Assembly (NCBI GenBank): GCA_964035795.1
Contig: OZ038326.1
Span: 6,685,759 to 6,749,758, forward strand
Direction: 5' to 3'
From: Pterobdella sp. o SKG-2022
Taxonomy: Eukaryota; Annelida; Clitellata; Hirudinida; Piscicolidae
Length of the DNA stretch: 64,000 nucleotides
Program-made: the position numbers and the translations under genes
Shown: positions 37,101-51,900 of the stretch, one piece after another
Layout: every line of letters begins with the position of its first letter
Numbering within the stretch: the first letter of the stretch is position 1
Notes under the pieces: model-generated
Database searches by the model: none
Told to the model about the DNA's origin: nothing
What the model saw: only the letters and a program-made list of their open reading frames with translations

Positions 37101-40100
37101 TTATAAGGATTATAATTTTTCAATAATGATGACTTCTACCCTTTCGTTTTCTTAAATATATATTTGCCTCAAAATGGTAAAACTTGGAAAAACAATCATA
37201 CATATAATCTTCAGGTAACCAATATATTAATTACTTGAAGATTATGTTACATATTGAAAAGTTTTATAATTAAAATAAAAATAATTATTTTAAAATAATA
37301 ATATAAAATGAAATAGTGCTAAGGAGCCAGAGAGGCGCCAATAACATTGATAAAATTTTTAAGCAGTTCCAAGTTCAAGCATATAATAAAGCATTAATAT
37401 TCAAGAAAAAATACGCTGTATGTTGCGTAAAAATGAAAATGTTGATAGCTATGACTTAACAACAAAAACTTGATGAACACAACTTAATAACAAGTAGTCT
37501 AAAAACAACTTAATAACAAGTGGTCAATAGACACAACATAATAACAATTAGTCGATAGACAACCTAATAGCAAGATACCACTTAGTTACTAGACAAAACC
37601 TGATACTTGCAGGACGACACGGCAGCAGTGAACGAGACTACGAAGGTGAGCTGTACTTTATCTCACATCCCATAGTCGTCTATCATTTGGTTGCTTATTT
37701 GTTTTATAGTCCTCAAAATGAGGCAGTTTTGAGATATTTATTGTTTAAAAAATAAACTGAATTTTTTGATAAGTACAACTTTATGATAAATCATAAACGA
37801 TTTGAGTTATAAGACAAATAAAATGCCCCTAGAAAATCCCATCATTCAAATTTATTATTTGAATATTTCATTCAAATCTATAGTCTGCTTGCATAATCTG
37901 AAATTTGAATTTTATCAATATCAATTTTGAGGCGTACATAAAGTATCCCATAGCACACATGCTTCCCATATATCAACCTTATAACACACTTCATCAAATA
38001 TATCATCTACATGTCAGTGTATCAATCAGAATATGTAGATATATATCATTTGGTTCATCTTGTATCATTTTTAGTAGATAACGTGATAATTTTACCTATT
38101 TGGTCTTGGGTATCTGACGTTGAACTGCACCAAAACGTCTCTAATTCAATATTGATTTTCTGTTATAAACTAGATAATAGTAGACTTTGGTAGCACGTAT
38201 CGACAAACTGATATTGTTTTATCAAAGTCATTTGGCTTGACGGATGATAGTTTTTTTATGACAACGAAAAGTGTGGAAACGGTGGATCTTGAATTCGATA
38301 ATTTCAAGTTGGACCTTAGCTCGGACTGACAGCCTATTAAATTTGTCTCAACTAAATGGCTTATTTTATATATTACGTCATAGTAGTATCAATAATCTAG
38401 GCCGATTGCTGTCAACCCCAGTTACTGGGGCAGTTACAGTAATATGATCTAATTAGATTTTTTTCATTTGTAATTAAACATTATCGTAATTGTAGCATTC
38501 TGATTCTTCAAGCCGAACATGAATATTCAAAATAAAAACACTTCCATAGCTTATTTAAATCAACAAATATTTTTATCTTCACTTTATAATCGGATTTGAA
38601 CCTGAGAAATGCTTTGTGGGCTTGAATAGACTTCGAAAATTGTTTCCATTTTGACTAATCAGTCTGGGGAATTTCTTGAACAAGTATCATTGTGTAAGCT
38701 ATTTGGTTAGTGATTATAAAAACAGAATTCACTGGCGTTTGATTTATGCACCCGCGAGAGCAATCTCTTATAAATTAGCCATTAGGATGCGGTTATGCGT
38801 TTATCAAGTGTTAGACTAATTTATCGCTACATGCTTTATATTTATTACACATATTTTTGGTTTATAACCTTTGATTTTGATTAAAAGCATTGAGAACCGC
38901 AGTAAATTATACAAAATTTATAAAACGCCTAGTTACAACTATATTTAAATAATTTTTTCAATAAAAAAAATAATTTAAAGTTTTTTAATAAGTTATATTA
39001 GTAAATTTATCTTTTTTCAATTTTTCATATTTTTTATTTCTCAACATATTTCTAAGTTTCCTTTCTACAGTTTTTCTTTAATTAGACTATACTCCTGTAT
39101 GTGTCCCAGTAACTGAGACTAAAAGTAGTCGGCCTGGATTATTGACACTAATACATGGTAAATTAAAATAAGAAATGTATCTGGGAATAATACTGCCGAC
39201 CGAGCTAAGGTCCAATTTGAAATTTCTAGAGTTCAAGATTCGCCATTCCCACAATTTGGCATTGCCATTGCCAACTGGGATCATCTGCCAAGCCAAATGA
39301 CAACGATACCAGAATATAAGGTTTTCGGTACCTGCTGCCTGAGTCTACTGTTATCTAGATTATAACAAAAAGGCAGTCTTGAACTTTAGGTGCTATTTTG
39401 GGAACAGTTCAACGTTGATGATCAGGACGGAATCACTACTATAAGTTTATAATTTTCGTCACACATTGTCATCAGATTGAATTTTTTTCCGTTCAATTTT
39501 CAACCTTTTGCATACCTCATCCACACGCTTATGTATTAAATAAGTTTCATTACTTTTTCAATGCATAAGATATATTGCTTTCAAAAGCTTAACAGATAAC
39601 TCATTTAACGAGCATGCCAGAGGAAGGTTAACTCATGATTCTAAAGCACACTGAATAAAATGTTGAAGTGAAATTAAGCTAAAAGCCATTTATTTTGAAT
39701 TTTAATTCAAAAAGGAAGTTATTACAGTCGTTCAAGACATATAATATGAAAACCATAACAAGGTAATCAAGCTGAAAAACAATCGGCTTCTAAAATATGT
39801 GTTCACTCTTGATATCAGTCTTTCTAACTATTTATCCCCAAACATAAAGCATTAAACTTTGGCGTTATGATGGAAAACATTCTTTAAGTCATCAAGCACT
39901 GATCTATCACAAACATTCATCACTTGCATCAGCTATTTGTTTCAAGTCATAATTCAAAACCATTTCTGCTACCATCATCACACTACACCAACACTCCTAA
40001 ACCACACAGAACGGCTTCACACCGCTGCACATAGCAGCCCACTACGGTAGCACCAAGGTAGCCAGACTCCTCTTGCAAAATGAAGCTGATGTCAACTCCA

Positions 40101-43100
40101 AGGCCAAGGTTTCATGGGGCTGTTTTGGGTTCGATAGTCTGCCCGTGTCTTGTTTCTTATGGGTTTTTTAATTGGTACTGTTTTTCAGTATGTTCTTATG
40201 TTGTACTTCACATCCGTTTTGATTTATTTTTCCTTAGATAATCTTTATATTTTTACATAATTATCTCTTAAATTAGTTTTTAGACTGTTTATTACCATAA
40301 CTTTCAAAAAACATTTAAAACTCATGAAAAATATACAAAATATAACCAGTTATTATTTTCATTATTATCTCAATTGGGAGAATTTTTACATAATAATCAT
40401 TTTCATCATTTTTTTACGTCCATTTTCACGCTAGCATAGGTTTGACGGGATTCGTGAAAATAAATAATTCCAATATATGCATTTCATTGCATTCACTTTT
40501 ATTACAATTATAACCTCAACTTCCATCGCAATGAATCGCCGAACGTTACCATTATCACCACCCCATTACCATCACTACACTCACCGTTTCCACTTCTTCC
40601 ACCAACATCATTATTCTCACCACCATTACAAGCCACACCACCATCACAACCCACACCACCATCACAATCCACCTAAACCACAACCCACCCACACCACAGA
40701 ACAGCATAACCCCTCTGCACGTGGCATGCAAATGGGGAAAGGGAGACATGGTTTCTCTCCTCCTTGATTATGATGCTGATATCGAGAGCAAGACTAGGGT
40801 TTGGATGTTTTGTAATTGACTGTTATTAAATTTGAAATTCTTATGACGAAGTTTTAATTGATTTATTTTTCATTAAGGATACATGTAGAATAGTTGATTC
40901 TTCAATTTTTTTTTTATTTTTTATTTTAATTTCAAACTTTTAGCACAAACTTACTCAACTACCTCTGCAGGACAGTCTTACACCACTACACTGTGCATGT
41001 CGGGGGGGTCACGTGTCAGTCGTCAGCATCCTGGTAAACAGAGGAGCTCCAGTCCACACGAAAACCAAATCTGGCTTGACAGCTTTGCACATGGCGACAC
41101 AAGATGACCACGTGGAGTGCGCAGAGTTCCTGCTTACCAAGGGAGCTTTCATCGATGATACTACATCGGTATGTTGTGGTTGGTCCAAATGTTGTAGTTG
41201 GTTTTATCATGTTGTGTTGGCTTGCCAAAAGTTATTGAGAATTCCTTCTAGATTCGCTCTGTCTTTTTGAATATCTTTTGAAGATATTTTGAAGTTACGT
41301 TATTAGTTACGCTGGGTTGCAGGTTTTGTTGTTGTGGGTGATGCAGGTGTTGTTGTGTGTGGTGTGTGTGGTGCAAGTGTTATTGTTGTGCCTGGTATAA
41401 GTATTGTTGTTGGTTTAATCATGTTGTGTCAGATTATAAATATTTTTAAGAATCGCTACCAATTTATTTTTGCTATTTCGCTAAATATATTTTCATGGAT
41501 AGTAACGAAATTAATGACGCCGTTTTATGCATTGGAGGCCTCGATACTTAATTTCAATATACACTTTTATGTGATTTTTTCAAAATACAAAAGGATTCTT
41601 GACTCATCATTATTCTGCTCACCACAGGACCTTTTAACCCCTTTGCACGTGGCAGCACACTGTGGTCACGTGAGAGTGGCCAAGTTTCTGCTTGATGACA
41701 AGTGCAACACTAATGCCAGAGCTACGGTGCCTCTCTACTCCTTCAGCCATTATCATCAACACCACTATTTTTTGTATTTTTTTCAATATTTTAAATTTAC
41801 ATTCATGTTTTTTATAGTTGCATAATTCAGTAGATAAAATTTTATTTATCTACCACTTTAATCATACTTACCTTCCAGAACGGATTCACAGCATTGCACG
41901 TGGCATGCAAGAAAAACAGGATTAAGATCGTGGAGTTGTTGCTCAAGTATGAAGCTGACATTTCTGCAGTCACTGAGGTGGGATGTGTGTTAGTGGTAGT
42001 TTCTTGCTGAAAATAAATGATTTGAATATATTGCAACTATAGTATTAGTCTCTCGTAATGACGTTCAATAATTAATAAATCTTCAAAACACAACGGACCT
42101 ACAGTCAGGACTGACACCATTGCACATCTCGTGTTTCATGGGTCACAACAGCATCATCTCCTACCTGCTGCAGAAGGGGGCCAACACGGAGATCAAAACC
42201 ATCCGGGGAGAGACCCCCCTTCATCTGGCAGCCAGGTCCAACCAGCTCGAGGTGATGCAGGCTCTTCTGCAACATGGGGCCAGAGTTGATGCCCAAGCCA
42301 AGGTTCTGTGTCTGTTGCTCATTCCTTTCTAATTTATATCATTTTTTTTTTAAGTTTTAGTTTCTAAACAGTTTCCATCCTAATATTGCAATCATTTTTT
42401 ATTTCTTCAAAGTTTTTTAATCATTGAAATAACTAATTATTTTCAAGCTCAGCATATCAATAAACTACTTAATCACATTTGTTTGTATTATGTACATAAT
42501 ACAAACACATGTGATTTGAAGCAGCTTGATAACTTCAACCATCCCTGCAGGAAGGTCAGACTCCACTGCATGTGTCCACCAGGATCGGCAGTGACAAAGG
42601 GGTTCAGCTTCTTTTGCAGAATGGAGCTGAAAGGTTTGTGGGGTTGTCAATACTTTGATTAATTTCGATGTTTCAATGCTCTCGTTTTGCGATGACTCAG
42701 AGGTTTTTGTTTTCAAAGCCTAGCTTTACTGGTAGTTTCACTAAATAAACCATTGATAGGCTATTCGATTTTCAACTTATTCATTTAAATTCAAAACTTA
42801 AGCCAACTCCAATTCAAACCCATAAACAGCGACCAGACAACGAAGGACTGTTACACACCATTGCACATCGCAGTGAGGGAAGGCCACGTGGACATCGTCA
42901 AAACACTTCTCGCCTATGGAGCCACCCAAGACATTAGCACCAAAGTACCGCTTAGTTCTTGATGTTTCATATTCCTTCAATAATATATGTTCTTCACTAT
43001 AATTTCTGCCTAGTTGTGCAATTTAAATACAAGAACGCTCAACTATCATATATAACATAGTTCACTTTAGTCGTTTCTTTTAGTTTTTTTTTATTCAACT

Positions 43101-45926
43101 TTCATTTTTTTTAGTTTTAGGCATAATGAATTTGGTTTTAAGAGAAAAATTAAATTTCAAGTTTACATAAATACTCAAAATAAAACTAAATGCACAACCC
43201 AACAGAAAGGCTTCACTCCCCTACACATCGTGTCAAAGAATGGCAGCGTGCAGATAGCTTCTCTTTTGCTGGAGAAGCAGGTTGATATAGACAGCAAGGG
43301 CAAGAATGGCTTGACTGCCCTTCACGTGGCCACCCACTACAACAGTGTCGATGTGGCTTCTCTGCTTCTCGAGAAAGGAGCCTCACCTCACGCTGAAGCT
43401 AAAGTGGGTTTTGAGAAAATTATCCTTCATACTTTTTTTTTCAAACTGTGATCATTTTTTTATGAATTTTGAGATTTCAAAATTGACTGCTACAAATCCA
43501 TCTTTATTGTTAATGCATCTTTAGAGTATAAAGCAGGCAACATTTGACCACCTCAGAACGGGTACACACTCTTACACATCGCAGCAAAAAGGAACCATAT
43601 GGAGATCGCCAAGATCCTCCTTCTTCATGGCGCCAAAGCTGATTCTGAGAGCAAGGTTGGAGTTCATATTTAAACTTTTTCACGTTGGTTTTTTCATAAA
43701 TTGTCTTTTTATTAAATAATTTTTTTTCAGATAATAATGATAATTAATTATAATAATTTTTGTTATGCTTTATTATATCATTGTGACCCACAGAACGGCT
43801 TCACCCCTCTGCACCTGGCGAGTCAAGAGGGCCACCAAGAACTTGCAGAACTTCTCTTAGCCAACGGGGCTAAGGTTCTTCTGTTTTTCGTTTGTTTTAA
43901 TTTCTCAAGACCAACGCAGACTATTTTTTATAAAAGCATTTCATGTATAAGTAAATAAGTATGTAAGTTTTATTTTAAATCAAAAGAAATTGTTCTCGAA
44001 ACAAGATATATACAGGTATTAAATTAAAGGCAGCTATGTACGCGAAAGCCCTATTAGTTGAAAACTTCAATAAACTTTCACTTTGTCGGTAATGGGATTT
44101 TTTAATCGTTCACCAATAAACAGTGGAAGCATATTTTCAGTTCTATTATTGCATAATCAACATATCAGTCTATCACCGTTTCAAAGTTATAACTCATAGC
44201 TATGTACTTAAACAATACATACATTTTGCATATTCAACCAAAACCTCAGGTTGACTTATTAATTTCTCAATCTTTGAAACTGTCAGTTAATACGATAGCG
44301 AACCCTCACACAAACGCAGGTGGCTTGCAGGTCTCGCAACCAGTTGTGTCCAATGCATCTGGCTGCCCAGGAGAACCAGGTGGAAGTGGCATCCATTCTG
44401 GTCAAGCACAAGAGTCCCGTCGATCCTCAGACCAAGGTGAGTTGAGCATGTGGTGTTAGCTCATTGTTGGTGTATAAAAATAATCTATTGTATAGAAAAT
44501 GTTAAGTTGAAGATTGTTACACAAATTCGCATCTTCATGGGAGTATAAGATTGAACTTTGATGAGGATGAAGATGAACATGATAATCACAAACATCTACA
44601 GGCGGGTTACACTCCACTGCACACAGCATGCCACTTTGGTCAACTCAACATGGTCAAGTTCCTACTCTCCTTTGGAGCATCTGTCATCACTTGCACTAAA
44701 GTTTGGATCTTATGACTTCAGTTTTCATCATTCTTTACGATGTCTTGAAACCTACCAATTATGTATTCAAAGCCCCTGTTAGAGGCCATCTAATAGTCGA
44801 GTTACTAATGATTCCATCTTTTATCGTTTCATGTAATGTTGTATCACATTAGTGATGTTTTTATCATTTTATGGAGTATAAAAGATTAGTTTCTGCTTTC
44901 TTCAGCTGATTTTTTAAAAAATCAAAACGCTTAGAACCTCACTAAATATATAAAAACTATGTTTTTTGTTCATTAGTGCAAAAATTTTACTTTTTCAAGA
45001 TGTAGAATCGTCTCAGTTTGTTTATTGTGGAGTAAAAGATATTTAAGGGCTTTTTATGAGCAGTTACTCTCGAAGTTAATTCTTATTTAGTTATTTTTCT
45101 ATAAATATTTTTTTTTGCTTTTTCTCATACTATTTGGCTGAAGTAACTAATAATAACAGAAAACCCATTTTTTTTGAAAAGGAATCATGCTTAGTATGTT
45201 CGACAATATAGGATGACATCTACTAGATCAAACAAAAACGCAATAAAATCTTTTGCGTTTGAAACAACGTTTCTCTCTTCAGACTTTTATGTACAAGTGC
45301 TCAATAACATTTTAGTATGTAACGAAAATATAAAATAATAATGAAGATAATAATATGAATAATAACAATGATAACAACAACAAACAGATGGGCTACACAC
45401 CTCTCCACCAGGCATCACAGCAGGGCCATGTCTTGATCATCAATACCCTCCTCACTCACAAGGCCCCTGCTGACTCTCTCACTTCTGTATATGGGTGCTT
45501 ATGTGGGTTGTTTGGGTACTGATTTGGCTTAGTAGGTTTGATTGTGGGTTTATTGAGGTTTGGGTATTCAACATGAGTTGGTGAGAATGTCGTTTAACAT
45601 GTTTTATATAGAAGTGAAAGAGTGTTCAATCATTATAATTAGGAGTTCTTTATAATATGTTGACGTTGAGTATCAACTATACAAAAAAATTACATATTCT
45701 TATGATATTTGATACAAGACAATGATTCAAGCCACAGATTGCAACTCAACCTAACAGGATGGTCAGACGGCTTTATCGATAGCAGAGCACCAGGGCTTCG
45801 TGTCTGCAGTGGAGGCACTCAAAAATGTCACATCAGTGGTGGCTAAACAAAAAAGGAGCAGTGCATATCAGGCGCCATGCCCCGAAGTGATGATGGAAGC
45901 CCCTCTGGACTCTGAAGATGAGCATG
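19113..45926 (+). CDS. ANK: ankyrin membrane-binding domain: 24 ANK repeats
   Basis: Repeats 1-24 span about residues 11-806. Most exons are exactly 99 nt (33 codons, one repeat) or 198 nt (two repeats), and all of these begin at the same point of the repeat (NGFTPLH-type start). Repeats 5-6 (29731-37645), 15-16 (42551-42944) and 20-21 (43794-44436) are split differently, but the pieces still sum to whole repeats. Repeat 6 starts [14 protein letters not shown], as expected for the ankyrin position with LPALHIAARKDD. The last repeat ([13 protein letters not shown]) is followed by the acidic linker PLDSEDEH. This regular one-repeat-per-exon layout is typical of ankyrin genes. Confidence 0.95.
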
Positions 45927-48900
45927 GTGGGTGGTGTGGTCTGGTGAAGGATGGCGAGATGTGGTAAATGGGGAATGGTGTGGTTGAGGTGGATGGGAGG
46001 TGGTGTAATGTGGTTGAGGTGAATAGTGGAGTGAAGCAAACTGTGATTGAGGAGTATAGAATAAGTAGGTAGGTGGGTATGTGGAGCAAATAAACGATCT
46101 TATTTTGATAATGAACTCAAATGGATGCATGTGTGATTATAGGTTACCAAACGTAAGCTTGTAGGTGTGTGATGGTGGGTTCACATCGTGTGCAAGTATG
46201 TGAACAAAAGTTTGATGATTTTTGTGTGAAGAGTAGATGACTATTATAAATCCTTTTGTGTATGTTTTGGAATTGGTTCAGTCTGTATAAGAATTTCTTG
46301 TTGAATTTATAGCACGATCGATGTTAGATTTTTTTTCATCTAATTAAAGATTTTGGCTGGCTTGAAATTAGAATTCATAAATTTACAATAAACTCGAAAT
46401 ATTGAAACAAAAATTGCTAAAGTTAAAAAAATATCGACTGCAAAACTTGAACAAAAATATCTTTTAAGTTTTCAAGCGACTACTTATATATATATTTATT
46501 ACTATTATTATTATTTTATAATTATTTCAAACAAACTATAGGTATATTGTATATCGGTTAAAGATAATGTTCAGAATTTACATAATTTCCTAAAATTTCT
46601 GAATGATAGTTTTTTTTCAATTTTTACTTTCAACGTGTATGTTTTGATTATTAAAATGATTCGAATGATATATCAAAATAAGAAGTTTAATTCAGATTCA
46701 AAAAATCAATATTTTTACGGTTTTTATCATAAAAATCGGTTAAATATATTAGAAGTTCTTGCTCTATATGGATAATATTTATACTACAATTTATATGAAA
46801 ATAAAAACAATGAGCTAGTTTAAATGTAAAGTTTATGAAAATGCCTATGGTTTCCCTAAAACGCAAAAAATAAATATTTTTTTAATTAAACAGGAAATAT
46901 AGATATTGTCAAAAAATTTCAAAAATTATTATAAGCATGCCCAAAGGTTGATCAATAACTAATTAAATCCATAGTTTTGATCGTTTTATCATGCTGAAGC
47001 CTATATAGCAAGCGTTCAATAAGCATTCAACAAATACACACTGATAACATGGATACTACAGATACCACTTCACTGGCCGACAAGTCGTACCATTATCTCA
47101 ATGTGGACGATAAGAAGGAGATGCGCTACAACTCCACGTCACCCGATAAAGTAGGGCTGTTGTGTCGTGTTGAATGCTTTTTATAGGAGTTTCTGTGTTC
47201 TTCATATTTTCAGTTGATTTAATGGTCTATAAACTTTATTGTTTTATTGAAGGTGGTTCCTTAATGTTTACTTTTTGAGTATTTCATATCAGATGAAGTT
47301 TTTGAGACATTTTTTGTAGCACTCATGTAGTGCAACCAGTAGCTTATTTTCATTAATATTTCTCTTATCAATATCATAATTCCAAAATAATTGAATACAT
47401 TAGCTTAAAGATGGCGAAATAATATTTTTAAACCCCCTGAAAATCACATCTTCAAAATTTCTTTGAGAAAAAAAATTTAAAAGATTGTATTCGTGATAAC
47501 ATTATAAACTGTATCAAGCTAATAGATAAATGCTGAAATATAATTATTCACTTGACTAGTTGAAGTAACGTAATCTGAAAGATACAATTGAATGAGACAA
47601 ACATAATGCTTCATACATCAGCAACATTTTTTCACGCAAAACTTTGTGTTCGACTTATTCAAACTTGAATAGTTATATCCATTTTTGCAAACGACTCACT
47701 GGTTTTAAGCAACAGTTTACATCAATAGAAGAACAAATCAATTAACTTGCATTCACATTCTGTCCCTCACTCAATGGTGAACTACATCATCGAAACGCCA
47801 GGCTGAGTTGGACGCACACAGCGCAGCACAAAGCAACTACTCACTGAGGGAGGAAGATGACAAAAAGCACTCCTTGGGCTTCATCAAGCAAGGTCTGCTG
47901 TGTGTCTTGCACATCAATCGATTTTTAGTACTATAGGAATAAATTATAAAATGAAATCTAATTAATTATAAATTAGCCTAAATTGAAATATTTTACATCA
48001 AACACTTTTATTAAATAGAAAATACTAAGTTTTTTGATATGCTACGGATATCATCATCTATTTAGCTTACACTGCTGTACATGTCCCAGTAACTGGGGTT
48101 GACAGTAGCCGACCTAGATTATTGATATTATTATAGACTTTAATTTATAAAATAGGGCATTTATTTAAGACGAAGTTGTGTAGACTGCTAGTCTAAGTTA
48201 ACGTATGACTTGAAATTATCGATTTCAAGATCCGCCGTTTCCACATTTGGGCAGTTTGCCTTACCGTTGTCAATTAAAAAAGGATCATCTGCCAAACCAA
48301 ATAACAACGATATCAGATATTTACTACCGAAGTCTACTGTTAGCCAGGTTACCAAAAAAAAAAGCAGTCTCAATTTGGAAACGTTGAGTTTGGTGCAGTT
48401 TAACGCCATGCCCAGGACTGATTTCATATAGGGATTTTTATAAATTATATTTGTATTCGATTTTAACAATTTCAGTATAAAATTTAGTTCAATAATGGTG
48501 CTTAAACTTGAGCTCAGTATATTTGTGGTAGTTACTTAAAAAGTCATTATGAATTCACGAATTTTCTACTCGTTTTTCAATATCTTCAGCATAAAAAATA
48601 TATTGTAAACACAAACTCACTCAAACACTCCCTCACAAGCACCACTACACCACAGCACAGACAGGCTTGTGTGAGGAGGACATGGTGTATGAGATCAATG
48701 AGTTCAAAGGACAGCCGCTCGATGGTTAATATGATACTTTTATCCGGGATTATATTTAATTCACTGCCTTATTGTAACTCGAAATGACTTGAGGGTCGAC
48801 TTTTTACCATTAATTTCACGATGCAAGGGGATAGCTCTCTGGCATTCGATGCTTCGAAGCCACATCTGAGCATGTCATATTTCTGCTGTGCTGCTTGTAT

Positions 48901-51900
48901 GTGGATGCCTTGCAAGAAGTTTTTTTGGCGCTTTTTCATTAAATATTAGTTATCTTAAATAAAAAAAATTATATCCATATTAGATTATACTGCTGTAGGC
49001 GTCCCAGTAGCTGGGGTATAGAGCAGTCGGCTAATGAAAGCCATTTTTAGTTGGGACAAAGTTTTCATAGAACTGCCAGCCCAAGCTAACGTCCAACTTG
49101 AAACTATCGGATTTCAAGAACCGCCGTTTCCACTTTTTGGGCAGTTTGCCTTGCCGTTGTCAATAAAGAATGATCCTCTGCCAAGCCAAATGACAACGAT
49201 ACCAGGATATCAGTTTGTCGATACCTGTAAGCGAAGTCTACTGTTATCCAGGTTATAACAAGAAAGCAGTCTCAAATTGGAGACGCTGTCTTCGGTGCTG
49301 TTTAACGTCATGCCCAGGACAGGCATTTAATGAATCAGTTACGGAAACGGTTTTTAAGTTTCAAACAAGTTTGTTAAAAATCCAAAAGCCTCGGTCTTTG
49401 ATAAAACATAAGAAGTTTTTGGGTCTTTCAAATCTTTATTTTTTTTAAGAATTTTATGGTAAGAATGAAGATTTTTGTATGTTTTTTTACACTGAAGTTT
49501 CTAGAAATTTTACTCATCATAAAAGCCTTTCTAGATTAGTCTATGAGTATTGCTATAAATATATATTATATATTTTCAGTAAAATCTAATATAGCTTTTA
49601 ATTCAACTTTTTTTAAGTTTTTATAATCTCAAAAATCAATTAAATTTTTGATACCTTTTTAGCTTAACTTATTGAAAATTTTAGTTTTTTTAAGGATAAA
49701 TGTGTCTGAATTTTTTCTTATTTTGAAGATTATAAAAGTCAAGGAATATTTCATCTATATCTTTTTGTGTTGTGGTAATTTTCAATGTTTGTTCACTTTT
49801 AAAAAAAGAACGTTTTTATTGTGAAAAGTTTCAAATTTTCGAGTTTCTTTTACACTTCAAGTTGAAGAAATATTTGCACGGTTTTATTATAGAAATTAAT
49901 TGTGCTGAAGGTGATTTTGCTGTGTTGTCAAGTGTCGGCAAGGAAGACAAAGTCATCACCAAGAAACCCAATGTAAGATCTATGCCAATCACTATTTCAA
50001 CAAACCTATTATTCAAAAAATGAAAAGTTTTTTTGCCTAATGCGCGTTCCATATTTAGTTGACATACTGCCAACTTCGAGATTCTCCCACAGATAAAAGT
50101 GACTGAGGTTTTGGACAGAGTGGATCAAACCACAGCCCCCGCACCAGTTTGCAAGCAGGAAGAACCCAGGCAGATGCCCGACCAGTTAGACCACTTCAAG
50201 AGTGTGATGGTCCCTCTAAAGCTGCAGGAGAGTGGTGAGTTTGAAGACCTGGTCTTTTCTGGACTTCAGTGTGGATTATCACCAGGAGCCATCTCTGTCC
50301 CTTCATTCTCTGACGCTTCCACTAGCGAGTTCAACCCTGACAACGTTTCTCTCGACAGACATCCTCTTTCTTCTGGGTGCGTTGTGTGTTGTTTCATTTT
50401 GTTTTTTAAAAATATTATGCAAAGGTGTTCAAATAATTTATTTTTTCTACAGCTTTCTGGTGAGTTTCATGGTGGACGCGAGAGGGGGTGTGATGAGTGG
50501 CTGCAGACATGCGGGGGTCAGAGTGATTGTGCCTCCGTCTAGAGTCAACCAACCCACCAGAATTACTTGCAAAATGATTCCTAACGACAAACTGCCTTCC
50601 CACCCTTCTCTCAATGACGCAGAGTCTTTGGCCACCAGAGTGCTGCAGTTGGGACCTGCCGGTATCAAGTTCACCGGGTGGGAACTGGTTTCGAAAAAAA
50701 ATTTTTAAATTAAAACTATATAATTTACTATATGTAATACGTGATAAACTAAAAACTACGAGAAGTATTAATGCATACGAACCAATACCACCACAGCCCA
50801 GTGGTACTGGAGCTACCTCACTTTGCCTCGTTAAGGTCAGGGGAGAGGGAGTTGACGGTGCTGAAAAGTGGAGACGGCATCTCGTGGAGTGAGCATGGCT
50901 TGGTGGCCACTGAAAACCAAGTCAACCAGACCTTGCAGGCCTGCCAGTTCGATGAAGGTTTGTGCAACATGCCTCATCTTTTGCTTATCGTTGCCAGCAA
51001 AATAATTGTTTTTCTAGTATTTCATTAGCTTTCAAAACTCAAATGCTCTTGTTCCAATTGACTTCAACATCTCCCACACTGCCACAGACTTGGAACCAGC
51101 AGAGAAGCTTTTCAACAATTGTCACGTGGTCAGGATCATCACCTCAGACCTACCTCGCTACCTGGCCATCGTCACCAGGTTCCACTCCCTTCTTCGCTTA
51201 AGAAATCAAATTTGGTTTTATGCATTTTTATATAAGTTTTTCACGTTTTTTTCATATATTTCTACAACAAAACTAAAATAATTTTCAATTTTTTCACCAA
51301 ATTTGTGAAATTTTGGTTTTAAAGATTTTTGATGACTCCAAATTTTAGCCATAAAACCGTGTTTAGTGAGTGGTGAAGCAATGCAGAGCATACAACCACC
51401 CAGGTACACGTTGGAGTCGAAGCTGATTGGACAGGAGGGTGGTGTGATAACCTGCAAATGCATCCCTCAAGTCAATGCAGAGTTTCCTCAGAACAGTGTC
51501 TTCAACCGCAAGATCAACATCTCTCTCCAAGTGGGTCTTGTGCTTGTGTGGCTTAGTGACGATTTCATCAACTCTTTATGTATAAAACAACCGTTTCGAT
51601 AGATGAATCGCTCACAAAACCAATGACGTCAACACCCAGGTAATGCCGGTAGATCACAATCTGGTGACGAATATAATGGGGGAGGGGTCGACGTTATCGT
51701 GCATCGCCACAGTGGAACCACGCCACCGCAAGTTCCACAAGGCCATTCAGATCACTATGCCTTTGCCCCCCCAGTCCTCTTTCCGAGATAAGAGGGGCAA
51801 GCTGGATCATAAGGAACTCAACAAGCTCAGGCTGCTTTGTTGCATGACTGGTGAGTGGTGTGTACTTGAAGGTGGTTTGTTAGTGTATCAAGTATGTATG

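Noticed and set aside
40477..40767. His-rich 96-codon frame
   Set aside because: It is the CCA/CAC tract read through into an ankyrin exon in the wrong frame.
45833..46130. Pro/His/Thr-rich minus-strand frames
   Set aside because: Antisense shadows of the last ANK exon and its G/T-rich intron start.
47051..47150. Internal ATG (MDTTDTTSL) as an alternative ankyrin start
   Set aside because: The AG at 47060-47061 gives perfect phase continuity from exon 45926, so this is an internal exon; an alternative promoter is not excluded but unsupported.
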